DNA of 64,000 bases from Pseudomonas viridiflava (GTDB lineage: Bacteria; Pseudomonadota; Gammaproteobacteria; Pseudomonadales; Pseudomonadaceae), in NCBI RefSeq assembly GCF_900602065.1, contig NZ_UWFN01000285.1, forward strand, positions 434,001 to 498,000, read 5' to 3'. Below, in pieces: positions 34,671-44,376 of the stretch (position 1 is its first letter; each line of letters begins with the position of its first letter). A model generated the notes under the pieces. It was given only the letters and a program-made list of their open reading frames with translations, searched no databases and was not told the origin of the DNA. A program made the translations under genes and the position numbers.

Positions 34671-35441
34671 ATGCCCGTTGTTGCTTCGGTTTCGCGCTTG
34701 TTAATCGCCTTTTTTGCGATTGCGGTCAGCACTGTCAATTTCGCCCAAGCCGCGAGGTCTTTTGCACACGCCGATACTGCCAACTATCTGGAGCGTTGTG
34801 AAACCCTGCAAGTCAGGATGACCCGGCTGGAGGGGAGTAAGAACCCAAAAGATCCTGAACAGGTGGTTAAAGCCTTATTAGATCAGAGCGCAAACATGAG
34901 CCACTTGCAGTCGAGTTCAAGCAGTCTCGATCTCACCGCAGCAGAGTCGACTCGCTGCAACGCACTTTTTGCCAAAGTGGATAGCCTTGTGAGTCAAGCT
35001 CAAGCGAAGCTCAAGGTCGCCCAAGATATCAAGGATAAGGAGAGCGCTGCGGCCAGTCTGGCGTTGTGGCATAAATCGCCCGAGTACAAGCTCGCTCGCT
35101 CATTGGGCTATGAGGATGCGGGCGACATCGGGCAATTGGACATGCATGAAAATCTGGACGGGGAAGAAAAGATGAGGTCGATGCTGTTTTTAGTCGACCG
35201 TGACTGCGGTTCATTTTTTCAGGCAGTTCAGAACACGCCGCCTTACGTGATTTATACGATTGAAAAAACCGTAATCACGTGTGGAAAAGCGAAAAGGATC
35301 GCCGTTATAGGAACCAGTAATGTAGGCAACGAAGACTTGATCGACGAGAAGGCTACATTCGAATACGTGGGCTGGGAAAAAATCATGTCACCGAACGGGT
35401 TTCCGATTTCGGTACGGGTGGTGAAGCAGCGCCCCAAGTGA
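34671..35441 (+). CDS. Exported protein of unknown function (256 aa)
   Basis: The start has AAAGGA upstream (34657-34662). Residues 1-27 form a signal peptide ending AQAAR. The mature protein has a helical first part (coiled stretches around residues 85-125) and a beta-rich C-terminus with Cys pairs (CETL, RCNALF, DRDCGSFF, ITCGKAK) that could form disulphides in the periplasm. No family is recognised. Confidence 0.65.
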   Translation: MPVVASVSRLLIAFFAIAVSTVNFAQAARSFAHADTANYLERCETLQVRMTRLEGSKNPKDPEQVVKALLDQSANMSHLQSSSSSLDLTAAESTRCNALFAKVDSLVSQAQAKLKVAQDIKDKESAAASLALWHKSPEYKLARSLGYEDAGDIGQLDMHENLDGEEKMRSMLFLVDRDCGSFFQAVQNTPPYVIYTIEKTVITCGKAKRIAVIGTSNVGNEDLIDEKATFEYVGWEKIMSPNGFPISVRVVKQRPK

Positions 35442-35508
35442 CACCAGCGGTGTCACACATAACCGTCTAAAAGCATCGCACAACCCTTTAGATTGGAATG
35501 CATTCCAG

Positions 35509-35597
35509 TGGAACCGGCTTTAGCCCGGAAGACAGTCTTTCTAACAATACGAATCTGTCGAATGTACTGACCTCTTCCCGGCTGAAGCCGGTCCCAC
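35509..35597. repeat. Type-2 REP pair
   Basis: GGAACCGGCTTTAGCCCGGA and CTTCCCGGCTGAAGCCGGTC are inverted copies of a second REP class, also seen at about 30868, 33930 and 55021. Confidence 0.6.
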
Positions 35598-35605
35598 GTC
35601 GAAAA

Positions 35606-35842
35606 TTACCCTTCCACCCCATGACTGATCATCCAGCGAATCATGCTCGCCAGCGGCACGCGATGATGACGCACGGTGCACCAGGCCGCATCATCGTGAC
35701 TGAATAACTCGACGTAGCGGCTCAGTAATACATGGCGGCCGTCGTCGGCCACGCGCAGTTCGATTTCGCGGCTGTGCAGCGACGCGGGGTTGGGGTTGCG
35801 GGTTCTGCGGTGCAGCACCAGGGCTTCGGTTCTATTCGTCAT
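35606..35842 (-). CDS. Small conserved hypothetical protein next to mlaA (78 aa)
   Basis: Starts MTNRTEALVLHRRTRNPNPA, with a beta-rich middle (RHVLLSRYVELFSHDDAAWC) and a final helix VPLASMIRWMISHGVEG. Its ATG (35842) lies 11 bases inside the mlaA gene, so it is translationally coupled to it. No known function. Confidence 0.65.
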   Translation of the reverse strand: MTNRTEALVLHRRTRNPNPASLHSREIELRVADDGRHVLLSRYVELFSHDDAAWCTVRHHRVPLASMIRWMISHGVEG

Positions 35843-36617
35843 CGGCTTCACCGCTAGGGCAAGTTGAAAGGCTTGGGACGACGGCGCCTGACTTGCCTTC
35901 GACCACGAAGTTGGCGCGTTTCTGGGCCACGGTGTCACGCAGGGCCGCGTAGTAATCCGGCTGCTTGCGCAGTTGGTCGGTGAACGGCAAGGCTTCAGCG
36001 CGGCCATCCACGATGCCGCCCACGGTATTGATCGTGCCCAGGGTCTGCACGGTGTCGCTGTTGCTGCCCAGTGGATCGACCACGAAGCTCAGCACTTTGC
36101 CGGTCGCATCTCGCAGGTTGCCGGTGCCGAGCAATGGCAGTTCGACGATGGGGCCGTTGGCGATATTCCACACGCCGAAGGTCTGGCCGAAGTCTGACTT
36201 ATGGCGCTCGATGCCCATCTTGCCCGAGACGTCGATTAAGCCGACGATGCCCACGGTGGTGTTGATCACGAAGCGCCCGAAGGTGGCAACCGAACGCTCG
36301 CCATTACCTTGCAGCAGGTCGTTGATGAGCACTTTGGGCTCACCGAAGTTGGCAACGAAGTTGTGAACGCCGGTCTGAAAAAAATCCGGCAGGTGGCGAT
36401 AACCACGGGCCACCGGCGCCAGGGCGTAATCATCGACGGTGCGGTTGAAGGCGAAGATGCCGCGGTTGACCGGCTCTGCCGGGTCATGAAGGGTGTAGCT
36501 GACATCGTCGCAAGGACCGACAGGCGAAGGCGCGGTGGCGCAACCGCTGACGAGTACAACAGCAAAACCGGCAAGGGTGAAACGGGCAATAGGCGAAGCG
36601 CATTTGAGAGTTGGCAT
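35832..36617 (-). CDS. mlaA: MlaA (VacJ) outer-membrane lipoprotein
   Basis: A 261-aa lipoprotein. The start ATG 36617 gives a signal peptide ending in the lipobox LVSGC. The VacJ domain is clear: DPAEPVNRGIFAFNRTVDDY, FFQTGVHNFVANFGEPKVLI, NDLLQGNGERSVATFGRFVI, NTTVGIVGLIDVSGKMGIER and FGQTFGVWNIANGPIVELPL. MlaA removes misplaced phospholipids from the outer leaflet and hands them to MlaC and MlaFEDB. The rest of the Mla system is not in the window. Confidence 0.92.
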   Translation of the reverse strand: MPTLKCASPIARFTLAGFAVVLVSGCATAPSPVGPCDDVSYTLHDPAEPVNRGIFAFNRTVDDYALAPVARGYRHLPDFFQTGVHNFVANFGEPKVLINDLLQGNGERSVATFGRFVINTTVGIVGLIDVSGKMGIERHKSDFGQTFGVWNIANGPIVELPLLGTGNLRDATGKVLSFVVDPLGSNSDTVQTLGTINTVGGIVDGRAEALPFTDQLRKQPDYYAALRDTVAQKRANFVVEGKSGAVVPSLSTCPSGEADDE

Positions 36618-36785
36618 GCAAGGTGATCTCGGCAAGGACTGGCGCTGATCCTGCCTGCGCTTTTTTGCCTGAAGATTTCTGCTTTATTGCGCGCCCGTCG
36701 CTTTATTACCGAGTTGAAATATATGACGTAGCGCCAGGAATGATTTTAGATAGGCGCTGCACATCATTCCGGCAGCGAGCCTACT

Positions 36786-37496
36786 GTGAGCCATTTATTA
36801 CTGGTCGACGACGATGTTGAAGTCCTCGCCCTCTTGCAGAAATTCCTTGAACAGCATGGCTACAGCGTCGAGGTCGCGACCGATGGCCCTGCGCTGTGGC
36901 AGGCTGTGGAGCGGCGTCTGCCGGACCTGATCATCCTCGACGTGATGCTGCCCGGCGAAAGCGGCCTGGTGCTCTGTCAGCAATTGCGTGCCAGGCACAA
37001 GGTTGCAGTGATCATGCTCACGGCCATGGGCGAATTGAGTGACCGGGTCATTGGTCTGGAACTGGGTGCCGATGATTACCTGACCAAGCCGTTCGATGCC
37101 CGGGAGTTGTTGGCGCGTGTGCGTGCGGTGCTCAGGCGCGTGGGGGAAGCGGCAACGGTGTCGAGCGACTCTTCGCGCTCGATCCTTGAGTTTGCCAACT
37201 GGCAGCTGGACGTGACCCGCCGCGAGTTGCGCTCACCGGAAAAAGTCATGATCCCGCTGTCCACCGGGGAGTTCGAGTTGCTGTTGGTGTTTGCCGAACA
37301 CCCGCGGCGCATTCTCACCCGCCAGCAGCTGCTGGACATGGCGCGCGGCGAGGCTTACGACGCGTTTGATCGCAGCGTCGATGTGCAGGTCAGCAGGCTG
37401 CGACGCAAACTGGAGGCGGATATTCACAGTGAGCCGATGATCCGCACGATTCGTAACGGCGGCTATCTGTTCAGTCCGTCGGTGGTCAAGCGATGA
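36786..37496 (+). CDS. OmpR-family response regulator
   Basis: A 236-aa response regulator. The receiver has D8-D9 in LLVDDDVEVL, phospho-acceptor D52 in LIILDVMLPGESG, T79 in IMLTAMGE and K101 in DYLTKPF. A winged helix follows (residues 145-235; RQQLLDMARGEAYDAFDRSV and SRLRRKLE). The start is a GTG without a strong ribosome binding site. It overlaps the kinase gene by four bases. A -35/-10 set was not found. Confidence 0.9.
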   Translation: MSHLLLVDDDVEVLALLQKFLEQHGYSVEVATDGPALWQAVERRLPDLIILDVMLPGESGLVLCQQLRARHKVAVIMLTAMGELSDRVIGLELGADDYLTKPFDARELLARVRAVLRRVGEAATVSSDSSRSILEFANWQLDVTRRELRSPEKVMIPLSTGEFELLLVFAEHPRRILTRQQLLDMARGEAYDAFDRSVDVQVSRLRRKLEADIHSEPMIRTIRNGGYLFSPSVVKR

Positions 37497-38848
37497 TTTT
37501 TTTCTCGGCATTGCGCGCCAGATGGAATCGCCCCCATGACACGGTCGCGCGCTGGATCGCCCTGACCACCATGCTGGCGATGCTCACTTCGCTCGCCTTG
37601 AATGGCGCCTTTACGTTGCTGGCAGGTGTCTGGGCGCGGCCGCCGATTCTGGAAACCGGCCTGATGGAAAAGGCTGCGACCATCACGCGCATCATCAACG
37701 CTGCGCCTCTGGAGCAGCGCAACAGCATTGCCGTCGCGGCCAGCGACAAGGTGTTCGACGTGCAATGGTTAGCTCGCCGTGAAGATGCACACCTGCCGAC
37801 TACCAACGACCCTGGCTTCGAAGACGGCCAGCAGTTTTTACGTGATTTACTGGAAATGCCCCATGCAATTATCGAGGCCTATGAGCCGAGGGACTGGGGT
37901 GCGGAACAGGCCGGGCGACCGTATGCATTGCTGATCCAGCTGGGCGACGGCTCTTGGGTGCAGTTCTCCGTGGCGACGCGTAACTGGGGGCTCGACCCGT
38001 TTGAGCGCAACCTGATCGTGATCTTTCTGGCGCTGCTGTCGACTATCGTGGTGGCGCTGATTGCCACTCGACACCTGGCGACGCCTTTAGAACGCTTCTC
38101 CGAAGGAGCCAGGCGGTTTGGTAAAGACTTTCGCGCGCCGCCCATCCCGGTCGTTGGCCCCCATGAGATTCGTCAGGCGATCCTGGCTTTCAATGCCATG
38201 CAGGCGCAAATCCGGCACTTCCTCAACGACCGCACGCAAATGCTCGCCGCCATTTCCCACGACCTACGTGCGCCATTGACGCGGATGAGGCTGCGCGGGG
38301 AGTTCATTGAAGATGCCGAGCAGCAAAGCAAACTGTTCCGGGATGTGGATGAGATGCAGACGATGGTCAACTCTGCGCTGGACTTCTTCCGCGACGACGC
38401 CCGCCTGGAACCGCCCACGGCGTTTGATCTGGCTGAACTGCTGCTCACGGTGGTCGATGATTTCAAGGATGCCGGCATTGATGTGCAGTGTGTGGGCGCC
38501 AATCGTTTTGTGTACGTGGGACGCCCGATCGGCATCAAACGCGCGCTGGTCAATTTGATTGATAACGCCGTGAAGTACGGCCACGAAGCCCGCGTTCAGC
38601 TCAGCTCGCGTACTGGCTGGGTTGAAATCCTGGTGCTGGATCGCGGGCCGGGTATTGCTCCAGAGTTGCATGAACAGGTGTTCGCGCCCTTTTATCGCAT
38701 CGAAGGCTCGCGCAACAAGAACACCGGCGGCGTCGGCCTGGGCCTGCCAACCGCCCGCGCCACGGTGCTTGAACATGGCGGCTCGTTGACGTTAAGAAAC
38801 CGAAGCAGCGGCGGGCTCGAAGTGAAGGTGGTGCTGCCGGTGGATTGA
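37493..38848 (+). CDS. Sensor histidine kinase, partner of the OmpR-type regulator
   Basis: A 451-aa membrane kinase. TM1 covers about 21-46, a periplasmic loop about 47-170, and TM2 about 172-192, followed by HAMP. The dimerisation box MLAAISHDLRAPLTRM carries H256. ATP-binding boxes are VNLIDNAVKYG, DRGPGI and GGVGLGLPTA. It starts inside the regulator's stop (ATGA), so the pair is translated together. The input signal is unknown; no transporter or target gene is adjacent. Confidence 0.9.
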   Translation: MIFFSALRARWNRPHDTVARWIALTTMLAMLTSLALNGAFTLLAGVWARPPILETGLMEKAATITRIINAAPLEQRNSIAVAASDKVFDVQWLARREDAHLPTTNDPGFEDGQQFLRDLLEMPHAIIEAYEPRDWGAEQAGRPYALLIQLGDGSWVQFSVATRNWGLDPFERNLIVIFLALLSTIVVALIATRHLATPLERFSEGARRFGKDFRAPPIPVVGPHEIRQAILAFNAMQAQIRHFLNDRTQMLAAISHDLRAPLTRMRLRGEFIEDAEQQSKLFRDVDEMQTMVNSALDFFRDDARLEPPTAFDLAELLLTVVDDFKDAGIDVQCVGANRFVYVGRPIGIKRALVNLIDNAVKYGHEARVQLSSRTGWVEILVLDRGPGIAPELHEQVFAPFYRIEGSRNKNTGGVGLGLPTARATVLEHGGSLTLRNRSSGGLEVKVVLPVD

Positions 38849-39183
38849 GGTGGCGCTAAACGATGGGAATTCTCTGTCTGCTTGCGAACTGATGTGCGAC
38901 GTTCACTTTGTAGGAGCGCGCTTGCCCGCGATTCGATCTGTCAGTCGATCAACATACCGCCTGAACTCACGCGATCGTGAGCAAGCTGTTCGCGAGGCGG
39001 GGTGCCTGATGAACCGCGTGTCAGGACAAAGCTTCGCAGCCTTCGGCAGCTCCTACAAAAAAATGCGTTTCAATTCGGGGATAGGGTGTTGCGCAAGGTG
39101 AAATTCGACATCAATCCTCCCTTAAGGCAGGATGCCAGCACATCCAGCCGTGATCATTGCGGCGCTTTTTTCGAGGGCATTCG
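38849..39183. other. Gap with mosaic REP sequences
   Basis: No gene. REP-like units at 38908-38935 and about 38971-38997, and a GCAGCCTTCGGCAGCTCCTA type unit at about 39029-39059. Confidence 0.55.
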
Positions 39184-39762
39184 ATGCGGTTCTTTAGCTG
39201 TAAAACTCTGCTGGTGAGCGCCGCCTTGGTGATTGGTCTCCAGGGCGCGAATCTGTCTGCCGCACCTCAGCAAAAGGCGCCGAGCCAACAGAAAGTATCG
39301 ATGCTGGAAGGCAAATGGGTATTCAACCTGCCCAAGGAATACGTGAAGAACCCGATGCCAGAGATCGACGACAAGGCCCGAGCTGCTGGGGTAACAGGTT
39401 CGCTGTACATGAATAAAGCCGCACAGCGCGTAGTGATTGTGACTGAAACGCCACTCGACTCTCCCGAGCCAGTATCGAGCAACGATGAGGCGACGCTCGC
39501 CGGCATCATCGCTGCGACCCTCGAACAGCAGCAGGCCAGCTATCAGAACTTCAAACAGTTGGGCGACGTGAAGAAGATAGTGCGTCGCGGTCTGGGCCTT
39601 CGTCAGCTGGACATTTCCGGCAGTGTCGACGGTGGCAAAGTATTAAGCACCACCGTGACCGCCGCCTCAGGCAAGCGTATGGCAATGGTCAATGTCATCT
39701 CACTGGAGAAAGACGCCAAGGCGCATGGGGATTTGCTGAAAGGGATTACGTCGGGAAAGTAA
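39184..39762 (+). CDS. Exported protein of unknown function (192 aa)
   Basis: The start ATG 39184 follows GAGG. Residues 1-27 form a signal peptide (TLLVSAALVIGLQGANLSAA). The mature protein begins with KVSMLEGKWVFNLPKEYVKN and has a beta-rich middle (RVVIVTETPLDSPEPVSSND) and a helix. It looks like a small periplasmic domain conserved in Pseudomonas, not one I can name. Monocistronic, followed by a BIME. Confidence 0.65.
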   Translation: MRFFSCKTLLVSAALVIGLQGANLSAAPQQKAPSQQKVSMLEGKWVFNLPKEYVKNPMPEIDDKARAAGVTGSLYMNKAAQRVVIVTETPLDSPEPVSSNDEATLAGIIAATLEQQQASYQNFKQLGDVKKIVRRGLGLRQLDISGSVDGGKVLSTTVTAASGKRMAMVNVISLEKDAKAHGDLLKGITSGK

Positions 39763-39850
39763 CGGGTCTTTCAATCGTGCAGTCTTGGTAAAGTCGGCGG
39801 GTTATAGGCCGTTGGTGGCGACTCGATTTCAATGTGAGGATGCGATCAAA

Positions 39851-39944
39851 CTGTGGGAGCGGTGCTTGCCCGCGATTCGGTCTGTCAGTCGATGGATATA
39901 TCGCCTGTGCTGACGCTATCGCGGGCAAGCACCGCTCCCACAGG
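39851..39944. repeat. BIME (paired inverted REPs)
   Basis: CTGTGGGAGCGGTGCTTGCC and GGCAAGCACCGCTCCCACAG are exact inverted copies at the two ends. Confidence 0.8.
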
Positions 39945-40049
39945 TTCTGCGCAGTACCCAATATTGGCGCGATGACGTGGCATAGGCCGGTACGTTCAAT
40001 TTGAAGGCAAACCTGGAATCTCCCGCAAAAATCGCATCTATTGCCCCAC

Positions 40050-40958
40050 TCAATCCATCCGCAACCTCGCCGACAGCACTTCCACCAACTGATGCACCTT
40101 GGGCAATGACTCCCGGTTACGAGGCCAGGCCAGGTGCAGGTCGAGCCCTTCAGTGGCGAGGTGCGGGAGGATTTCCACCAGTTCGCCGCGCTGCAACTGG
40201 TCTTTGATCAGCCAGGTCGCCAGTTGCGCCACCCCGCTGCCCGCCACCACCGCTGCAACCTGAGCTTCACCATTGCCGACGACAATGCGTCCTTCGATCA
40301 TGCGCAACTGGGTTTGCCCAGTGGCGTCGACGATGACCCACGGGCTGGTGCCGCCATGGTCTTTGCCATACAGCACGCAAGCATGGTCGGCTAATTCATC
40401 AAAAGTCTTCGGCGTACCGTGGCGGTGCAGGTAGACCGGCGCGGCGCAGAAGATCACTCGCTCGGTCCCCAGATAACGATGGCCCAGGGTGGACGGCCAG
40501 GCGGACGGGCCACCAATGCGCACGGCCACATCAACGCCTTCTTCGATCAGGTCGACGAAGCGATCGGTAAACGATACATGCGGGCGGAGTTTGGGATGCT
40601 GCTCGGCAAACTCCAGCAGCAAGGGCAACACGTGAATGCGCCCGAACGAGGCAGGCAAGTCCACGCGCAGATGCCCGGCAGGCTCCGAGCGCTGCGCGGC
40701 CATTGCTGTTTCGGCATCGGCCAGCTCATCAAGGATGCGGGTACAGACGGCATAGTACGCCGTGCCCTCTTCCGTCAAGGCCAGGCTGCGGGTAGTGCGC
40801 TCGAACAGGCGCATGCCCAGCCGCCCCTCCAGCCGGGCGATGCTTTTACTGACGGCGGAGTTGGTCAGGTTCAAACGCTCGGCGGCGGCAGTGAAACTGC
40901 CCGCATTGGCGACAGCCACGAACGTTGAAATACCTTTGAGGCGGTCGGCGGAAATCAT
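40050..40958 (-). CDS. LysR-family transcriptional regulator
   Basis: A 302-aa LysR regulator. The HTH is at residues 17-60 (NAGSFTAAAERLNLTNSAVS, KSIARLEGRLGMRLFERTTR). The effector-binding domain follows (GHLRVDLPASFGRIHVLPLL). It is divergent from an MFS exporter gene across 111 bp that contains a LysR-type palindrome, so it probably controls that exporter and itself. Confidence 0.88.
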   Translation of the reverse strand: MISADRLKGISTFVAVANAGSFTAAAERLNLTNSAVSKSIARLEGRLGMRLFERTTRSLALTEEGTAYYAVCTRILDELADAETAMAAQRSEPAGHLRVDLPASFGRIHVLPLLLEFAEQHPKLRPHVSFTDRFVDLIEEGVDVAVRIGGPSAWPSTLGHRYLGTERVIFCAAPVYLHRHGTPKTFDELADHACVLYGKDHGGTSPWVIVDATGQTQLRMIEGRIVVGNGEAQVAAVVAGSGVAQLATWLIKDQLQRGELVEILPHLATEGLDLHLAWPRNRESLPKVHQLVEVLSARLRMD

Positions 40959-40971
40959 AAGCCTGCATCAA

Positions 40972-40992
40972 CTAGTGAAATTAATTCCATAG
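40972..40992. promoter_or_regulatory. Candidate LysR-box between lysR and MFS genes
   Basis: CTAGTGAAATTAATTCCATAG is an imperfect 21-bp palindrome, centred about 24 bases upstream of the LysR start. It contains a T-N11-A arrangement. Confidence 0.45.
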
Positions 40993-41069
40993 TGCACGGA
41001 AAAACCACCAAAGATAAGAAGAGGTTTCTCGAATAGGCTAGCAGCATTATTTCAATTCGAGTTAAACCC

Positions 41070-42266
41070 ATGCCTTCTGTAGACACTACCGCTGCTGGTT
41101 CTGCCAGCGGCGCAAGCGCCACTGGCGCCAATTTGGCGATTGCCATTCTGGCACTGGCCGGTTTTGTAATCGTCACCACTGAATTTTTGATCATCGGCCT
41201 GCTGCCGGGCATGGCCCGTGACCTGGGGATTTCAATCTCCGACGCGGGCTTGCTGGTGACCTTGTTCGCCTTCACGGTGATGTTGTTCGGGCCGCCATTG
41301 ACGGCGATGCTTTCACACCTTGATCGCAAAAAGACCTTTGTGGCGATCCTGCTGATTTTCGCGGCGTCCAACGCACTGGCCGCGCTGTCCAGCAACATCT
41401 GGGTGCTGGCGTTCGCCCGATTCATCCCCGCTCTGGCGTTGCCGGTGTTCTGGGGCACAGCGAGCGAAACCGCTAGTTTGATGGCCGGTCCGCAAAACGC
41501 CGGTAAAGCAGTGGCGCGGGTTTACCTGGGCATTTCCGCGGCCATGCTGTTCGGCATTCCGCTGGGTACGTTATTTGCGGACGCCGTTGGCTGGCGCGGT
41601 GCTTTCTGGGCCCTGACAATCCTGTCGCTGTTAATGGCCGTGCTGCTGTGGGTTTCCATGCCCTCTATCGCTAAAACAGCAAAGGTTGGTTTGGCCAAGC
41701 AGGCGAAAATCCTTGGTGACCCACAGTTCATCGTCAACTTGCTGCTGTCGATCCTGTTGTTTACCGCAATGTTTACCGCTTACACCTATCTGGCCGACAC
41801 GCTGGAACGCATCGCCATGATCGCCCCTGCACAGGTCGGCTGGTGGCTGATGGGCTTCGGTGCCGTGGGCTTGATCGGTAATACCCTAGGCGGCCGATAT
41901 GTTGATCGCAGCCCATTGGGTTCGACCATCGTTTTCGCGCTGCTACTGGGCGTAGGCATGACGGCGTCTGTGCCCGCTGCTGGCTCCATCCCGTTGCTGT
42001 GTGTGGTCTTGCTGGTCTGGGGCATTGCCCATACCGCGCTGTTCCCGATCTGCCAGATCCGGGTGATGAAAACCGCACCTCATGCGCAGGCACTGGCAGG
42101 TACATTGAACGTCTCGGCAGCAAACGCAGGGATCGGTCTGGGTTCGATGATCGGCGGGCTGGCTATCGACCAGTTGGGTCTGAGTTATGTAGGTTATGTC
42201 GCTGCATTCATCTCGGTGCTGGCCATCGCAACAGCGTTCATAGCCATGCAAATGAAGGCTCGATGA
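41070..42266 (+). CDS. MFS efflux transporter (DHA1/AraJ type)
   Basis: A 398-aa inner-membrane protein with about 12 membrane segments. Segment 1 (IAILALAGFVIVTTEFLIIG) is followed by LLPGMARDLGISISDAGLLV, the typical opening of the AraJ/SotB-like exporters. The A-loop motif reads LTAMLSHLDRKK. Its substrate cannot be told from the sequence. It is divergent from the LysR gene. A hairpin AATACCGCC/GGCGGTATT follows at 42286-42316. Confidence 0.85.
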   Translation: MPSVDTTAAGSASGASATGANLAIAILALAGFVIVTTEFLIIGLLPGMARDLGISISDAGLLVTLFAFTVMLFGPPLTAMLSHLDRKKTFVAILLIFAASNALAALSSNIWVLAFARFIPALALPVFWGTASETASLMAGPQNAGKAVARVYLGISAAMLFGIPLGTLFADAVGWRGAFWALTILSLLMAVLLWVSMPSIAKTAKVGLAKQAKILGDPQFIVNLLLSILLFTAMFTAYTYLADTLERIAMIAPAQVGWWLMGFGAVGLIGNTLGGRYVDRSPLGSTIVFALLLGVGMTASVPAAGSIPLLCVVLLVWGIAHTALFPICQIRVMKTAPHAQALAGTLNVSAANAGIGLGSMIGGLAIDQLGLSYVGYVAAFISVLAIATAFIAMQMKAR

Positions 42267-42285
42267 GCGACGAACGGCGCAATTC

Positions 42286-42316
42286 AATACCGCCTGCGAC
42301 TTTTTAAGGCGGTATT
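42286..42316 (+). terminator. Hairpin after the MFS gene
   Basis: AATACCGCC (42286-42294) pairs with GGCGGTATT (42308-42316). There is no T run after it, so a weak or Rho-assisted terminator. Confidence 0.4.
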
Positions 42317-42426
42317 GCTCAATAATGGCAAAAGGCTCTTCCTAATTAACTGCCGCCGAGCCAAAATCCGATATTTCGTTCTGACCTAAGACCCGAAGGT
42401 CCTCAGATCGATCCCGGTAGAGCGCC

Positions 42427-43512
42427 ATGAAAAATCACGACGGCAAAGGAATGTCCTTTGCCAAACGAATATATTGGGTTCGCAGCGTTGGCGTAGGCAT
42501 TGGTTTTTTCAGTGTCGCGGCCACCATGTACCTATTGCATCCACCGGCGTGGGTCTGGGTGCTAATGCTGTGCAACTCGATTATCTGGCCACCCATTGCC
42601 CTATGGTTGGCCACCCGCTCTCGCCAACCGTTTTACGCAGAACGCCGCAATATCCTTTGCGACTCCCTGGCTGGCGGTTTCTGGGCCGGGGCGATGGGCT
42701 TCAACCCTTTGCCCACCGTTACAGTGCTGGCGATGATGGCGATGCATAACCTGGCCGGAGGCGGCAAACGCCTGTTCCTGCAAGGCTGCGTTGCGCAGAT
42801 CATCGGCGCGGCGGTCTCGTTCTATCTGTTCCGCCAACCCTTCGTCTCCGTCAGTACCCCGATGCAGATCTACGCCTGCCTGCCGGTGCTGGTGTTTTAT
42901 CCCATGTTCGTCGGCTACATGAGCTACCGGGTAGCGGTGAAGCTCAGCGAGCATAAGCACATTCTGGGCAAGCTCAGCCGCACCGATAGCCTGACCGGCC
43001 TGATCAATCACGGTTCCTGGAAAGACCTGCTGCAGCTGGAGTTCAATAAAAGCCAGTTGCTGTCGCGTCAGACGTCCATTGCCTTGATCGACATCGATCA
43101 CTTCAAGGCGATCAATGACACCCAGGGCCATATCATCGGTGACAACGTGCTCAAGCGCCTGAGCACCGCACTGGTGGCCAACCTGCGGGATTCGGACCTG
43201 GCGGGTCGCTACGGGGGCGATGAATTCTGCGTCATCCTGCCCAATACCAGCGCAACCCTGGCATGGGAAATCCTTGAGCAACTGCGCCGGGATGTTCATA
43301 ACCTGCGCGACCCGCAATTGCCCCATTTGCAGTTGAGCCTGAGTATTGGTATTTCGACGTTCGGCCCGCATATCAACGACGCAGCCATGTGGCTCAACGA
43401 AGCCGACAAAGCGTTGTACATCGCCAAAACCACAGGCCGAAACCGGGTCTGTTCCGCAGCCCCGGTGGTGATTGATTACCCACGTCTGGGGACGGAAAGG
43501 TCAGTGTCGTGA
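42427..43512 (+). CDS. Membrane diguanylate cyclase (MASE2-GGDEF)
   Basis: A 361-aa protein. Residues 15-170 form a MASE2-type membrane domain with about five segments. The GGDEF domain covers about 185-345: TDSLTGLINHGSW, IALIDIDHFKAINDTQGH, and RYGGDEFCVI with GGDEF at 263-267. An RxxD inhibitory site is present (R254-D257, LRDSD). So it should make cyclic di-GMP with product inhibition. The overall layout matches AdrA/DgcC. Monocistronic. Confidence 0.88.
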   Translation: MKNHDGKGMSFAKRIYWVRSVGVGIGFFSVAATMYLLHPPAWVWVLMLCNSIIWPPIALWLATRSRQPFYAERRNILCDSLAGGFWAGAMGFNPLPTVTVLAMMAMHNLAGGGKRLFLQGCVAQIIGAAVSFYLFRQPFVSVSTPMQIYACLPVLVFYPMFVGYMSYRVAVKLSEHKHILGKLSRTDSLTGLINHGSWKDLLQLEFNKSQLLSRQTSIALIDIDHFKAINDTQGHIIGDNVLKRLSTALVANLRDSDLAGRYGGDEFCVILPNTSATLAWEILEQLRRDVHNLRDPQLPHLQLSLSIGISTFGPHINDAAMWLNEADKALYIAKTTGRNRVCSAAPVVIDYPRLGTERSVS

Positions 43513-43555
43513 TGTGAACAGCCGTTCATACAGCAACGGTATCCTGATGAACCGC

Positions 43556-43626
43556 GTTAGCCCCTCTCGCCAACAAGCTGCCTCCTGCCTTCAACAGTTG
43601 CCGGGGTAGGAGCGAACGCGTTCGCA
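43556..43626. repeat. Degenerate REP-like repeat
   Basis: CCTGATGAACCGCGTTAGC ... CGGGGTAGGAGCGAACGCGTTCGC; parts match the sequence after 39001 and 57885. Weak symmetry. Confidence 0.35.
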
Positions 43627-43665
43627 ACCAATCTTTTGATTATTAAGCGCAGTGTCCTGATGCGT

Positions 43666-44376
43666 TCAATCGATATCGATTGTGCTGGTACACAGGTGGG
43701 TCAATATCCACTCCGGCGTGTGCTCTTCAAGCAGCTCACTCACGCTTTTTTTCAGTTCAAGCCTGCCATAGACCGCTTCTTCACGGTCCAGATGCTTTTG
43801 CTGAGCTCGGCGGTAATGGGCGGGATAGATATTCTGTTCTATGGGTAACAGCGCATCGTAATGCTCCAGTAACCCGGTGAAGACCAGACGCCGCTCGACG
43901 GTGTGCCGGGTGGTGGCGATGAGTTTGATGAAGTACTGGCTGTCACGCTGGCGCAACGCCTCGTAAGCAGCAAAACGCTCAGCCAGCGTGTAACCAGCCA
44001 GTTCATCGAACACCATGCAGCACAGCAGCGAACGCGACAGATCGTGAAAAGGGTTAGCACTCAGCGTCCGGCGCTGGTGAAAACCGAGGGCAAAATCGAC
44101 AGCTTTTTCGACCTGGCGCTGACGCTCGGCATCGTCAAACTCCGGCATGTTAGCGAGCCCTGGCGCTTGGCGCCCCTGAGCCGCAACTTGCCGGGAGAAT
44201 ATCGATAACTTGCCTTGTGGTCCAAGCAGCGCTGCTTGCTGGTCACAAAGCCGGGCTCTGGTGGTAGCTGCCTGTCGGGTCACCAGTTGCTGGAAAACCG
44301 AACCCACCTCGGCCAGCGGTAGATGCATTGATTGCTCCCACGCGCGATCATCCCCCTGAGTAAGCAAAATGCTCAT
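43666..44376 (-). CDS. Conserved hypothetical cytoplasmic protein (236 aa)
   Basis: The start ATG 44376 has GGGAG 9 bases upstream. The protein is helical, with no signal peptide: LTQGDDRAWEQSMHLPLAEV near the start, NPFHDLSRSLLCCMVFDELA in the middle, SQYFIKLIATTRHTVERRLV later. I do not recognise a family. The sequence resembles hypothetical proteins next to secreted-effector or enzyme loci in Pseudomonas, but nothing here confirms a role. It stands alone with a long AT-rich upstream region. Confidence 0.6.
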   Translation of the reverse strand: MSILLTQGDDRAWEQSMHLPLAEVGSVFQQLVTRQAATTRARLCDQQAALLGPQGKLSIFSRQVAAQGRQAPGLANMPEFDDAERQRQVEKAVDFALGFHQRRTLSANPFHDLSRSLLCCMVFDELAGYTLAERFAAYEALRQRDSQYFIKLIATTRHTVERRLVFTGLLEHYDALLPIEQNIYPAHYRRAQQKHLDREEAVYGRLELKKSVSELLEEHTPEWILTHLCTSTIDID